NCBI GenBank assembly: GCA_016870425.1 | Contig: VGBQ01000026.1 | Span: 1-18,681 of the forward strand | Reading direction: 5' to 3' | Origin: Actinomycetota bacterium | GTDB taxonomy: Bacteria > Actinomycetota > Actinomycetes > S36-B12 | DNA length: 18,681 nt | Shown: in pieces, positions 1 through 10,280 of the stretch | Numbering within the stretch: the first letter of the stretch is position 1 | Layout: every line of letters begins with the position of its first letter | Made by a program: the position numbers and the translations under genes | The notes under the pieces: generated by a model | The model's database searches: none | What the model was told of the DNA's origin: nothing | Seen by the model: the letters and a program-made list of their open reading frames with translations, nothing else

Positions 1-513
1 CTGTCCGGTGAGACAAGCGTGGGTGAGCATCCGGCGCTGGCTGTCGCCACGATGGCCCGCATCATCGCGCACGTCGAGGACAACGCCCTCGAGCGTCTCG
101 TGCCCTTGCCTCCGGATCCTCCGGGCTCGACCGCGCGCGCGCTGACGAAGGCGGCGGTCGACGTGGCTCGCGCGGTGAGCGCGGCGAGTCTGATCCCCTT
201 CACGGAGACTGGCTCATCGGCCAGGCTCATCGCTCGCTGGCGCACGCCCGCGCCGATCCTGGCCTTCACCCCCAACCCGCGGGTGCGCAGTCAACTTGCG
301 CTGGTCTGGGGCGTCGAGACCTTCCTCGTCCCTTCCGTGATGCACACCGACGACATGGTCGTGCAGGTCGACCGGGCGCTGCTCGACATCGGACGAGTGA
401 CCTACGGTGATCGGGTCGTCATCGTGGCGGGGGTCCCCCCGGGCATCCCCGGCACGACCAATGGCATGCGTGTCCACCTGATCGGCAGCGGGGGCAAGGG
501 CGGCGGGGTGTAG
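1..513 (+). CDS. pyk: Pyruvate kinase, C-terminal part (5' end outside window)
   Basis: The frame is open from base 1 and ends at TAG 511-513, leaving about 170 C-terminal residues. It opens with LSGETSVGEHP followed by AVATMARI, which matches the conserved block at the end of the catalytic barrel of pyruvate kinase (usually LSGETS-G-yP-eAV-tM). The rest fits the C-terminal domain, with TETGSSARLIARWRTPAPILAFTP and, near the end, the GDRVVIVAGVPPGIPGTTN stretch. Pyruvate kinase converts phosphoenolpyruvate and ADP to pyruvate and ATP in the cytosol, the last step of glycolysis. The N-terminal barrel and active-site residues lie upstream of the window and cannot be checked. The next gene starts 10 bases after the stop, so the two may share a transcript. 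The family call is secure; the isozyme is not determined. Confidence 0.93.
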   Translation: MSGETSVGEHPALAVATMARIIAHVEDNALERLVPLPPDPPGSTARALTKAAVDVARAVSAASLIPFTETGSSARLIARWRTPAPILAFTPNPRVRSQLALVWGVETFLVPSVMHTDDMVVQVDRALLDIGRVTYGDRVVIVAGVPPGIPGTTNGMRVHLIGSGGKGGGV

Positions 514-523
514 GTTCCCGCCC

Positions 524-1333
524 ATGTTCTCGTCAGGCATGTGGGAGGCCGCGCTCTTCGGGGCGATCGCACAGTCCGCGCTCATTGTGGGCGCCCTGCT
601 GGTGTGGAAGTTCCCCGGCATGAAGAAGCCGGTCATCGTCGGTGCCCTCATGGCCTTCGGTGCCGGGGCCGTCATCTCGGCAGTCGCTGTCGACCTGGTC
701 GCCGTGTCCTATGACGAGGCCGGGGCCGGCCCGACCGCGCTCGGTATCGGCATCGGGTGCCTGATCTACTTCGGGATCATCGCTCTACTCGAGCGCAAGG
801 GCGACGACGAGCAGCCCGGCGAGCTCCTCGAGGCGCAGGTGGCCGCGGCGGCGAGCGGCCACGGTGAGGGCGAGGTCCACGGAGCCTCCCCCAAGGAGGC
901 CAGGAATCTCACGATCGGCATGGTGATCGACGGGGTCCCCGAGTCGGTGGCCGTAGGCCTCACCTTGCATACGGCCACCGTGGGCGTCTCGGCTGCCCTC
1001 GTCGGATCCATCTTCATTTCGGCCATCCCCGAGGCCATCGGCATCGCCGCTGCACTCCTGGCTGGCGGCATGGCCATGGGCAAGGTCCTCCTGCGCTTCT
1101 CCTCCATCGTCGTCATCGGCGCGGTCTTCGCCGCGGTCGGCTACTCCCTGCTCTACGGGGCATCGGACTCCCTCCAGGCGATCATTCAGTCGATCGCCGC
1201 CGGGGCCCTCCTCGTCGTGGTGATCAACGAGATGATCCCGATCGCCGTGCGGAGCGTGAAGGCCTGGGCAGGCGTGATCGGAGCCGCCGGCTTCGTCTTC
1301 TCGGCCGCCCTGACGTGGGCTGCCGGGGGCTGA
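524..1333 (+). CDS. ZIP-family-like metal transporter (divergent)
   Basis: The protein has 269 residues and is strongly hydrophobic, with about eight candidate membrane segments and a polar loop near residues 91-130 carrying SGHGEGEVHG, a small His/Glu cluster. Two motifs place it in the ZIP superfamily: DGVPESVAVG (residues 136-145), equivalent to the TM4 HN-PEG motif, and SAIPEAIG (166-173), equivalent to the TM5 H-IPEG motif. ZIP proteins move Zn2+, Fe2+ or related divalent metals into the cytoplasm. The usual His residues of both motifs are replaced here (Asp and Ser), so metal choice and even activity are open. A D-G-IPES version of the TM4 motif is, as I recall, common in an actinobacterial subgroup. 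No clear Shine-Dalgarno precedes ATG 524, only G-rich sequence before the pyk stop 10 bases upstream, so coupling to pyk is plausible. Confidence 0.75.
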   Translation: MFSSGMWEAALFGAIAQSALIVGALLVWKFPGMKKPVIVGALMAFGAGAVISAVAVDLVAVSYDEAGAGPTALGIGIGCLIYFGIIALLERKGDDEQPGELLEAQVAAAASGHGEGEVHGASPKEARNLTIGMVIDGVPESVAVGLTLHTATVGVSAALVGSIFISAIPEAIGIAAALLAGGMAMGKVLLRFSSIVVIGAVFAAVGYSLLYGASDSLQAIIQSIAAGALLVVVINEMIPIAVRSVKAWAGVIGAAGFVFSAALTWAAGG

Positions 1334-1385
1334 TCACCCCGGCACGCCGCTGCGCGCACCCCGGCACGCCAGTGGGAGTGCCGCT

Positions 1386-1416
1386 CGGGCTCACTTCTCT
1401 TGCGCCGCTGAGCCCG
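1386..1416 (+). terminator. Possible terminator hairpin after the transporter gene
   Basis: An 8-bp perfect inverted repeat, CGGGCTCA (1386-1393) and TGAGCCCG (1409-1416), is separated by a 15-base loop and lies 53 bases after the transporter stop. There is no U-tract, as is common for terminators proposed in high-GC actinobacteria. It may mark the 3' end of the pyk-transporter transcript. Confidence 0.4.
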
Positions 1417-1498
1417 GCACCGCTGCTGAGGACCATCTCGCAATTCCTTCGCCCGGTGGGCCATCCCGAGCCCAGCATGGGCCGCAGTCCGGCACGGG

Positions 1499-1526
1499 CC
1501 TCCGCCCAGCTCGGCCTGAGCGGAGG
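1499..1526 (+). repeat. Inverted repeat, second possible terminator
   Basis: CCTCCGC (1499-1505) pairs with GCGGAGG (1520-1526) across a 14-base loop. A competing stem GCTC/GAGC (1509-1512 with 1518-1521) lies inside it. It sits about 40 bases before the candidate pyr -10 element. No U-tract follows, so a terminator role is only a guess. Confidence 0.3.
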
Positions 1527-1565
1527 GGGTCGGGTGTGTCGCCGGGCCGGCCGGAAGCCTTCCGC

Positions 1566-1571
1566 TAGGGT
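1566..1571 (+). promoter_or_regulatory. Candidate -10 element of the pyr operon
   Basis: TAGGGT fits the actinobacterial TANNNT -10 pattern. It would place transcription start near 1577-1580, just upstream of the PyrR-binding hairpin and about 50 bases before the pyrR start. No convincing -35 hexamer is visible. The same hexamer occurs ahead of the metK riboswitch at 14501-14506. Confidence 0.4.
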
Positions 1572-1583
1572 CAGGGCCGACAT

Positions 1584-1619
1584 CCTTTAACGACCCGTCC
1601 GGTGAGGCGGGGAAGGAGG
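1584..1619 (+). promoter_or_regulatory. PyrR-binding hairpin overlapping the pyrR ribosome-binding site
   Basis: The upper stem CCCG (1594-1597) pairs with CGGG (1608-1611) around the loop TCCGGTGAGG (1598-1607). This loop fits the PyrR RNA recognition consensus UCCNGNGAGG exactly. A lower stem can form between CCTT (1584-1587) and AAGG (1613-1616), with TAACGA as an internal bulge on the 5' side, the layout seen in known PyrR binding loops. The AAGG belongs to the pyrR Shine-Dalgarno sequence GGAAGGAGG (1611-1619). Uridine-nucleotide-bound PyrR should therefore stabilise the hairpin and block translation of pyrR and the coupled genes after it. Translational repression of this type is known for Mycobacterium smegmatis pyrR. 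No terminator follows, which argues against the Bacillus-type attenuation mechanism. Confidence 0.8.
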
Positions 1620-1628
1620 TCGGCCGTG

Positions 1629-2174
1629 ATGGCTGCCCGCACGCCCCCTGGGGTCCGCGTCCTCGACGCCGATGACATCTCTCGCATCGTCAGCCGTATC
1701 GCCCATGAAATCCTCGAGCACGCGCAGGGCGCGCACGACGTCATCGTGCTCGGGATTCAGACGCGGGGTGTCCCGCTGGCTCAGCGCATCGCGTCGCGAA
1801 TGACCCAGATCGAAGGCGTGCCGGTGCCCGTGGGTTCACTCGACATCACGATGTACCGCGACGACCTGCGTCTGCGCGGTGCCAGGCCGCTGCACGCCAC
1901 CGAGGTGCCGAGCGAGGGTGTCGACGGACGCCTTGTCGTGCTGGTCGACGATGTCCTCTTCTCCGGTCGCACGGTGCGTGCCGCGCTCGACGCCATCAAC
2001 GACATCGGTCGTCCCCGGGCTGTCCAGCTCGCTGTCCTCGTCGACCGGGGGCATCGGGAGCTGCCCCTGCGCGCAGACTACGTCGGCAAGAACATCCCTA
2101 CTTCTCGGGACCAGGCTGTGCGGGTGCGCATCCACGAACTCGATGGAGTCGATGAGGTCGTGGTCGAGGGATGA
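1629..2174 (+). CDS. pyrR: PyrR, pyrimidine operon regulator / uracil phosphoribosyltransferase-like
   Basis: The product has 181 residues, the usual PyrR length. It carries the PRPP-binding signature VVLVDDVLFSGRT at 103-115 and the PyrR-typical LDITMYRDDL at 71-80. PyrR binds pyr mRNA when loaded with UMP or UTP and often has weak uracil phosphoribosyltransferase activity. The Shine-Dalgarno AAGGAGG (1613-1619) lies 9 bases before ATG 1629 and 6 bases before an in-frame GTG at 1626; either could be used, giving one residue difference. An in-frame GTG at 1602 is rejected because it lies inside the PyrR-binding loop and upstream of the Shine-Dalgarno. The stop overlaps the pyrB start as ATGA (2171-2174). 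As the first gene of the operon under its own RNA target, it is probably autoregulated. Confidence 0.95.
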   Translation: MAARTPPGVRVLDADDISRIVSRIAHEILEHAQGAHDVIVLGIQTRGVPLAQRIASRMTQIEGVPVPVGSLDITMYRDDLRLRGARPLHATEVPSEGVDGRLVVLVDDVLFSGRTVRAALDAINDIGRPRAVQLAVLVDRGHRELPLRADYVGKNIPTSRDQAVRVRIHELDGVDEVVVEG

Positions 2175-3121
2175 ACAAGCACCTGCTGAGTGCGGCTGAT
2201 CTCACGCGCGATGACGCTGTCGCGATCCTTGACACTGCGGTCGAGCTCGCGCGGGTGTCCGATCGGACCGTCAAGAAGCTCCCGACGCTGCGGGGGCGCA
2301 CCGTGGTCAACCTCTTCTTCGAGGATTCGACCCGCACCCGCATCTCCTTCGAGGCGGCGGCCAAGCGACTCTCGGCCGACGTCATCACCTTCAGCGCCAA
2401 GGGCTCGAGCGTGTCCAAGGGCGAGAGTCTGAAGGACACGGCGTTGACCCTCGAGGCCATGGGTGCCGACGCCATCGTCGTGCGCCACGGAGCGAGCGGG
2501 GCGCCGCATCGGCTCGCACACTCGGGCTGGATCGACGGGGTCGTCGTCAACGCGGGCGACGGCACGCACGAGCATCCGACGCAGGCACTGCTCGACGCCT
2601 ACACGCTGCGCCACCATCTCTCCTCCGACGAGGGGGCTCTCGACGGGCGCCATGTCGTGATCGTGGGTGACGTCCTGCATAGCCGGGTGGCGCGGTCCAA
2701 TGTGCTCCTGCTGCACACCCTCGGTGCCCGCGTGACGCTCGTGGCCCCCCCCACCCTGATGCCCGTCGGAGTCGAGTCCTGGCCCTGTGGCATTTCCTAT
2801 GACCTGGACGCGGCACTGCCGGGTGCCGATGCCGTCATGATGCTGCGCGTGCAGGCTGAACGCATGAATGCGGCGTACTTCCCCTCCGCCAATGAATACT
2901 CCCGGCGCTACGGCCTGGACGTGCGCCGTTCGGATCTGCTCGCCGATGGTGGAATCGTCATGCACCCCGGCCCGATGAATCGCGGCATGGAGATCACGGC
3001 GGAAGTCGCCGATGGCCCGAGGTCGGTCATCGTGGAGCAGGTCACCAACGGCGTGCACGTGCGCATGGCGGTCCTCTATCGCCTGCTCGGTGCCGCGGAT
3101 GTGATCGGAGAGGCGTCATGA
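2171..3121 (+). CDS. pyrB: Aspartate carbamoyltransferase catalytic subunit
   Basis: The enzyme condenses carbamoyl phosphate and L-aspartate to N-carbamoyl aspartate in the cytosol, the second step of UMP synthesis. The 316-residue length fits the catalytic chain. Visible motifs are the carbamoyl-phosphate site STRTR (53-57) within EDSTRTRISFE, the flexible-loop region SSVSKGESL near 79-87, HPTQ (135-138), and the C-terminal aspartate-binding HPGPMNRG (265-272). No pyrI regulatory chain is encoded nearby, so allosteric control through PyrI is not expected. The start overlaps the pyrR stop and the stop overlaps the pyrC start, both as ATGA, which suggests translational coupling. A run of eight C bases around 2744-2751 is in phase with the frame (Val-Ala-Pro-Pro-Thr). 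Confidence 0.97.
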   Translation: MNKHLLSAADLTRDDAVAILDTAVELARVSDRTVKKLPTLRGRTVVNLFFEDSTRTRISFEAAAKRLSADVITFSAKGSSVSKGESLKDTALTLEAMGADAIVVRHGASGAPHRLAHSGWIDGVVVNAGDGTHEHPTQALLDAYTLRHHLSSDEGALDGRHVVIVGDVLHSRVARSNVLLLHTLGARVTLVAPPTLMPVGVESWPCGISYDLDAALPGADAVMMLRVQAERMNAAYFPSANEYSRRYGLDVRRSDLLADGGIVMHPGPMNRGMEITAEVADGPRSVIVEQVTNGVHVRMAVLYRLLGAADVIGEAS

Positions 3122-4404
3122 CGACCGTCCTGCGCAATGTGCGCCCCTACGGCGAGGACGCGGTGGACATCACCATGCGCGACGGACTGATCTCGGCTAT
3201 CGAGCCGGCGGGTACCCAGCCGGCCGCTGAGGGGATCGACGGGCGAGGCCTGGTCCTCCTGCCGGGTTTCGTCGACCTGCACACCCATCTGCGTGAGCCT
3301 GGTCGTGAAGACGCCGAGACCATCGCCACCGGCACCGCGGCGGCGGCGCTCGGTGGCTTCACCGCCGTGCATGCCATGGCCAACACCAACCCCGTCGCCG
3401 ACACGGCCGGGGTCGTCGAGCAGGTGTGGCGGCGCGGCATCGAGGCCGGCCACTGCGATGTCCACCCCGTCGGTGCCGTGACCGTGGGCCTGCAGGGGGA
3501 GCGCCTCGCGGAGCTGGGCGCGATGGCGGATTCGGCCGCGAGGGTGCGCATCTTCAGTGATGACGGGGTGTGCGTCAGCGACCCCGTGCTCATGCGTCGC
3601 GCGCTGGAATACGTGAAGGCATTCGACGGTGTGATCGCTCAGCACGCCCAGGATCCACGCCTGACCGAGGGCGCTCAGATGAATGAAAGCGAGCTCTCCG
3701 GAGTGCTCGGGCTTCGGGGCTGGCCCGCAGTGGCCGAGGAGGCGATCATTGCGCGCGACCTGCTGCTGGCACAGCATGTGGGCTCGCGGGTGCACATCTG
3801 CCACCTGTCGACGCGCGGCTCCGTCGAGATCGTCCGTTGGGCCAAGGAGCGGGGAGTGGAGGTCACGGCAGAGGTGACCCCGCACCATCTGATCCTCACG
3901 GAGGAACTCGCCCGCACCTACGATCCCCGCTACAAGGTCAACCCGCCCCTGAGGACCGCCGACGATGTCGAAGCGGTCCGCGAGGGCCTGGAGGACGGCA
4001 CGATCGACGTGGTCGCGACCGATCATGCTCCCCATGCCCGCGAGGACAAGGACTGCGAGTGGGCTGCCGGTGCCTTCGGCCTGCTCGGACTCGAGACGGC
4101 GTTCTCCGTCGTCTTCGAGACGATGGTCGCCACGGGGCGCCTCGACTGGCGGCAGCTCGCCGACCGCATGTCCGAGCGCCCCGCTCGAATCGGCAGGGTC
4201 ATCGATCAGGGCCGGCCCGTGGCGGTGGGAGAGCCGGCGAGCCTGGTGGTGGTGGATCCTCACGCGACGTGGACGGTCGACCCCTCGCGCTCAGCGTCCC
4301 GCAGTGCCAACACCCCCTTCCTCTCCCGCGAGATGCGCGGGGCCGTCGTGCACACGCTCCTGCGAGGACGCCCGACCGTGATCGATGGAAGCCTCGCGCC
4401 ATGA
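3118..4404 (+). CDS. pyrC: Dihydroorotase, class I
   Basis: Dihydroorotase closes N-carbamoyl aspartate to dihydroorotate, the third step of the pathway. The 428-residue protein belongs to the long class I amidohydrolase type found in Gram-positive bacteria. Zinc and substrate ligands are recognisable: the HTHLREPG segment (H55, H57, R59), the bridging Asp of the FSDDG stretch (146-150), His176 in AQHAQ, His229 in HICHLST, and the catalytic Asp302 in ATDHAPH. The C-terminal CEWAAGAFGLLGLET stretch also fits the family. It starts in an ATGA overlap with pyrB after a GGAGAGG-like ribosome-binding site, and ends in an ATGA overlap with the next gene. No key residue appears to be missing. Confidence 0.97.
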   Translation: MTTVLRNVRPYGEDAVDITMRDGLISAIEPAGTQPAAEGIDGRGLVLLPGFVDLHTHLREPGREDAETIATGTAAAALGGFTAVHAMANTNPVADTAGVVEQVWRRGIEAGHCDVHPVGAVTVGLQGERLAELGAMADSAARVRIFSDDGVCVSDPVLMRRALEYVKAFDGVIAQHAQDPRLTEGAQMNESELSGVLGLRGWPAVAEEAIIARDLLLAQHVGSRVHICHLSTRGSVEIVRWAKERGVEVTAEVTPHHLILTEELARTYDPRYKVNPPLRTADDVEAVREGLEDGTIDVVATDHAPHAREDKDCEWAAGAFGLLGLETAFSVVFETMVATGRLDWRQLADRMSERPARIGRVIDQGRPVAVGEPASLVVVDPHATWTVDPSRSASRSANTPFLSREMRGAVVHTLLRGRPTVIDGSLAP

Positions 4405-4979
4405 GGTGGGACTGGCTCCTGGCCGCGGCGCAGCCATCGTCCGCTCCCGTCACCCAGTGGCCGCTGCGCATCGCCCTCGTCCTCGTCGTTGTGGCCGTGA
4501 TCGCCCTGGTCCTCCTGGGTATGCGAGCGGGTTGGCGCCGACGGGCCCGGCTTCAGGCCGACCTGCCAGCGCCGGCTCTGCCTCCGTCGACATCCTTGGC
4601 GTCCGTCGTGGGCCCGGTGCCGGGCGTGTTCCTGGGCTCGACCGCGCACGGTGACTGGCTGGACCGGATCGTCGTACACGACCTCGGAGTGCGCAGCAGG
4701 GCTACGGCCGAGGTCGGCGCACAGGGGATTGCGCTGCGTCGCCAGGGCGCTCGCGATGTGTTCATCCCCGCCGAGGCCCTGCACGATGCCCAGACCGGCC
4801 GCGGGATCGCGGGCAAGGCCTACGAGCGCGATGGGGTGCTCGTCCTCACCTGGGAGCTGGGTGGCAGGCTGGTGGACACCGGTTTCCGCGCCGACGTCGG
4901 CGACGAGCAGGGGGAGCTCCACGAAGCCATCCTCGGCCTCGCGGCCGAGCACGGACGAGCAGGAGAGGGGCTGCGATGA
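4401..4979 (+). CDS. Single-TM protein conserved in actinobacterial pyr operons, function unknown
   Basis: The 192-residue protein has one strong membrane segment at about 22-42 (PLRIALVLVVVAVIALVLLG), a basic patch after it (RAGWRRRAR, 42-50), a proline/alanine-rich linker, and a soluble C-terminal domain of about 120 residues. That domain has beta-strand-rich stretches (GVFLGSTAHGDWLDRIVVHDLGVR, then VFIPAEALHDAQTGRGIAGKAY) and ends in a helix. A similar small membrane protein occupies the same place between pyrC and carA in Mycobacterium tuberculosis (Rv1382), and related proteins are annotated as PH-like; this is from memory of the family. The start ATG overlaps the pyrC stop and the stop overlaps the carA start. 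The position suggests a link to carbamoyl phosphate or pyrimidine metabolism at the membrane, but no function can be stated. No catalytic motif was seen. Confidence 0.85.
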   Translation: MRWDWLLAAAQPSSAPVTQWPLRIALVLVVVAVIALVLLGMRAGWRRRARLQADLPAPALPPSTSLASVVGPVPGVFLGSTAHGDWLDRIVVHDLGVRSRATAEVGAQGIALRRQGARDVFIPAEALHDAQTGRGIAGKAYERDGVLVLTWELGGRLVDTGFRADVGDEQGELHEAILGLAAEHGRAGEGLR

Positions 4980-6114
4980 CATCTCCCGCACTCCTTGTCC
5001 TCGAGGACGGGCGCGTCTTCCGCGGCCGTTCCTTCGGCGCCGTCGGGCAGGCACTGGGCGAGGCGGTCTTCTCGACCGGGATGACCGGCTACCAAGAGAC
5101 CTTGACGGACCCGTCCTACCGGGGCCAGGTGGTCGTCATGACCGCCCCGCATGTCGGCAACACCGGCATGAACGACGAGGATCCGGAGTCACGCAGGATC
5201 TGGGTGGCGGGCTACGTCGTGCGCGATCCATCGCCGGTGCCGTCCAACTGGCGATCACGTCGCACGCTGGAGGAGGACCTGGTCGCATCCGGGGTGGTGG
5301 GTGTGCGCGACATCGATACGCGCGCGCTGACCCGCCACCTGCGCGACCGCGGTGCGATGCGCGTGGGCATCTTCAGCGGCAGTGCCGCTGAGGTGCCCGA
5401 GGACCAACTCGTGGCCAGGGTGCTGGCTTCGCCGCCGATGGCCGGCTGCGACCTCACCGACGAGGTCACTGCCGACCAGGCGTACGTCGTACCCGCCCTG
5501 GGCGAGGAGAGATTCGTCGTGGCCGCGGTTGACCTCGGGATCAAGTCGATGACGCCCCAGCGCATGGCGGAGCGGGGCATGACGGTGCACGTGCTCCCGG
5601 CGGATGTCACCGCGGAGGAGATGCTGGCCCGCGGGCGCGACGGTGTCTTCTTCTCCAACGGCCCGGGGGACCCCGCGGTCGCTGAACACGCGGTCTCGCT
5701 CATGCGCGCTGCCCTGGAGGCCCGCCGGCCCGTCTTCGGCATCTGCTTCGGCCACCAGATGCTGGGCCGAGCCCTGGGCTTCGGCACCTACAAGCTGCGC
5801 TTCGGGCACCGCGGCATCAACCAGCCCGTGCAGGATCTGGCGAGCGGACGCGTGGCGGTCACGGCCCACAACCACGGCTTTGCCGTCGACGCCCCGGTCG
5901 GCGAGAAGATCGCGACGGCCTTCGGGGCCGTCGAGGTGAGCCATGTCTGCCTCAACGATGGGGTGGTCGAGGGCCTGCGGTGCCTCGACGTTCCCGCCTT
6001 CAGCGTGCAGTACCACCCGGAGGCTGCCGCAGGCCCGCACGACGCCGCGGATCTCTTCGACGACTTCGCCCATCTCATGGCACGTGCGAGTGCAGACGCG
6101 GGAGAGGTGCGCTG

Positions 6115-6115
<1 letters not shown>
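4976..6115 (+). CDS. carA: Carbamoyl-phosphate synthase small subunit (glutaminase)
   Basis: CarA hydrolyses glutamine and passes ammonia to CarB for carbamoyl phosphate synthesis, feeding both pyrimidines and arginine. The 379-residue protein has the N-terminal CarA domain (ALLVLEDGRVFRGRSFG, then GEAVFSTGMTGYQETLTDPSY) and a class I glutamine amidotransferase domain from about 180. The catalytic triad is visible: Cys257 in FGICFGHQ, with His347 and Glu349 in QYHPEA. FSNGPGDP (227-233) and AHNHGFAV (298-304) are also typical. The start is an ATGA overlap with the gene before it, preceded by GGAGAGG, and the stop overlaps the carB start as TGATG (6113-6117). Confidence 0.97.
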
Positions 6116-9416
<3,301 letters not shown>

Positions 9417-9417
<1 letters not shown>

Positions 9418-10280
9418 TGCCAGTGCAGGTGAGAGGTGAGGTCGTATCGGTGCGTCGCGCCGGTCAGTACCACGTGCTGACGGTGACGGCGCCCGGAGTT
9501 CCCGAGGTGGCACGTCCGGGCAACTTCGCCACCCTCGCCATCGGCGACCTTGACTCGTCGGGCCTGCTGCTGCGCCGAGCATTCTCGATCCACGGCGTGC
9601 AGTCGCGGGGGATCTACGGCGGCACCATCGACCTGGTCATTGCCGACTCTGGACCGGGCACCCACTGGCTCACTCAGCGACGTCGGGGCGACGTCCTGGA
9701 CATCGTTGCTCCCCTCGGGCGCCCCTTCGCGCTGCCGCGCGATCCCGTGTCCTGCCTCCTCGTCGGCGGTGGCTACGGCTCCGCTCCGCTGGTGTTCCTC
9801 GCCGAGGCCTTGCGCGAACGCGGTTGCCGGGTTGACGTGATGCTGGGGGCTGCGACGGAGGAAAAGCTCTTCGGGGTGCTTGAGGCCAAGCGCATCGCCT
9901 CGACGGTCACGATCACCACCGATGACGGATCCATGGGCGAGGCGGGCCTGGTGACGGACTCCCTGCGCGCGGCGATCGACCGGGCCGCGACCGACGTGGT
10001 CTATGCCTGCGGCCCCATGGGCATGCTCGCGGCGGTGGCCGACATCGCTACCGAGGCGGGCGTCTACAGCCAGTGCGCGGTCGAAGAGTCCATGGCGTGC
10101 GGGATCGGCGTATGCATGACGTGCGTGCTCCCCGTCATCGGAGACGATGGGGTCACCCGGATGCTGCGCTCCTGCGTCGAGGGCCCTGTCTTCCGAGGCG
10201 ACCGCGTCCGGTGGGATGACGTGGGCACGATCCCGAGTGACACCTGGGGTGCACCGGTCGAGGAGGGGAGGCAGCGATGA
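9417..10280 (+). CDS. pyrK: Dihydroorotate dehydrogenase electron-transfer subunit (PyrK / PyrDII)
   Basis: PyrK carries electrons from the FMN of class 1B PyrD to NAD+. The 287-residue protein shows the ferredoxin-reductase-like layout: an FAD-binding stretch LLRRAFSIHG (51-60), a nucleotide-binding GGGYGSAPL (117-125), CGPMGML (198-204), and a C-terminal [2Fe-2S] site with Cys228, Cys233, Cys236 and Cys253 (C-x4-C-x2-C ... C). The ATG at 9417 overlaps the carB TAA and has a good Shine-Dalgarno, CAGGAGG, a few bases upstream; longer in-frame versions run into carB and are rejected. The stop overlaps the pyrD start as ATGA. Its presence next to pyrD fixes the enzyme type as the NAD-dependent heterotetramer, not the quinone-linked form found in mycobacteria. 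Confidence 0.94.

Larger units (their letters stand above)
1334..1565. other. Intergenic stretch with short repeats, no gene seen
   Basis: About 230 bases separate the transporter stop from the pyr promoter region. A 14-base direct repeat, CACCCCGGCACGCC, occurs at 1335-1348 and 1357-1370 (22-base period). Inverted repeats lie at 1386-1416 and 1499-1526 (listed separately), and a small palindrome CGGAA-GCC-TTCCG lies at 1552-1564 just ahead of the candidate -10 element. The open frames across this stretch have arginine/proline-rich composition without recognisable motifs or ribosome-binding sites, so I do not call a gene. Confidence 0.6.

Noticed and set aside
1335..1370. Two direct repeats considered as the start of a CRISPR array
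   Set aside because: Only two copies of 14 bases with an 8-base gap, no spacers of normal length and no cas genes.
1315..1590. 91-codon plus-strand open frame between the transporter and pyrR
   Set aside because: It overlaps the transporter end, has low-complexity Pro/Arg/Ser composition, no Shine-Dalgarno and no recognisable motif; open frames are frequent by chance at this GC content.
1602..1604. GTG as pyrR start
   Set aside because: It falls within the PyrR-binding loop and upstream of the Shine-Dalgarno GGAAGGAGG; GTG 1626 or ATG 1629 is correctly spaced.
2078..3058. Long minus-strand open frame opposite pyrB (326 codons)
   Set aside because: It is a mirror frame of a strongly conserved gene; the His/Arg/Asp-rich product has no family motif.
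3837..4400. Upstream extension of the membrane protein gene into pyrC
   Set aside because: The extension has Arg/Gly/Pro-rich sequence typical of an out-of-frame pyrC reading; ATG 4401 gives the expected overlap and a normal TM start.
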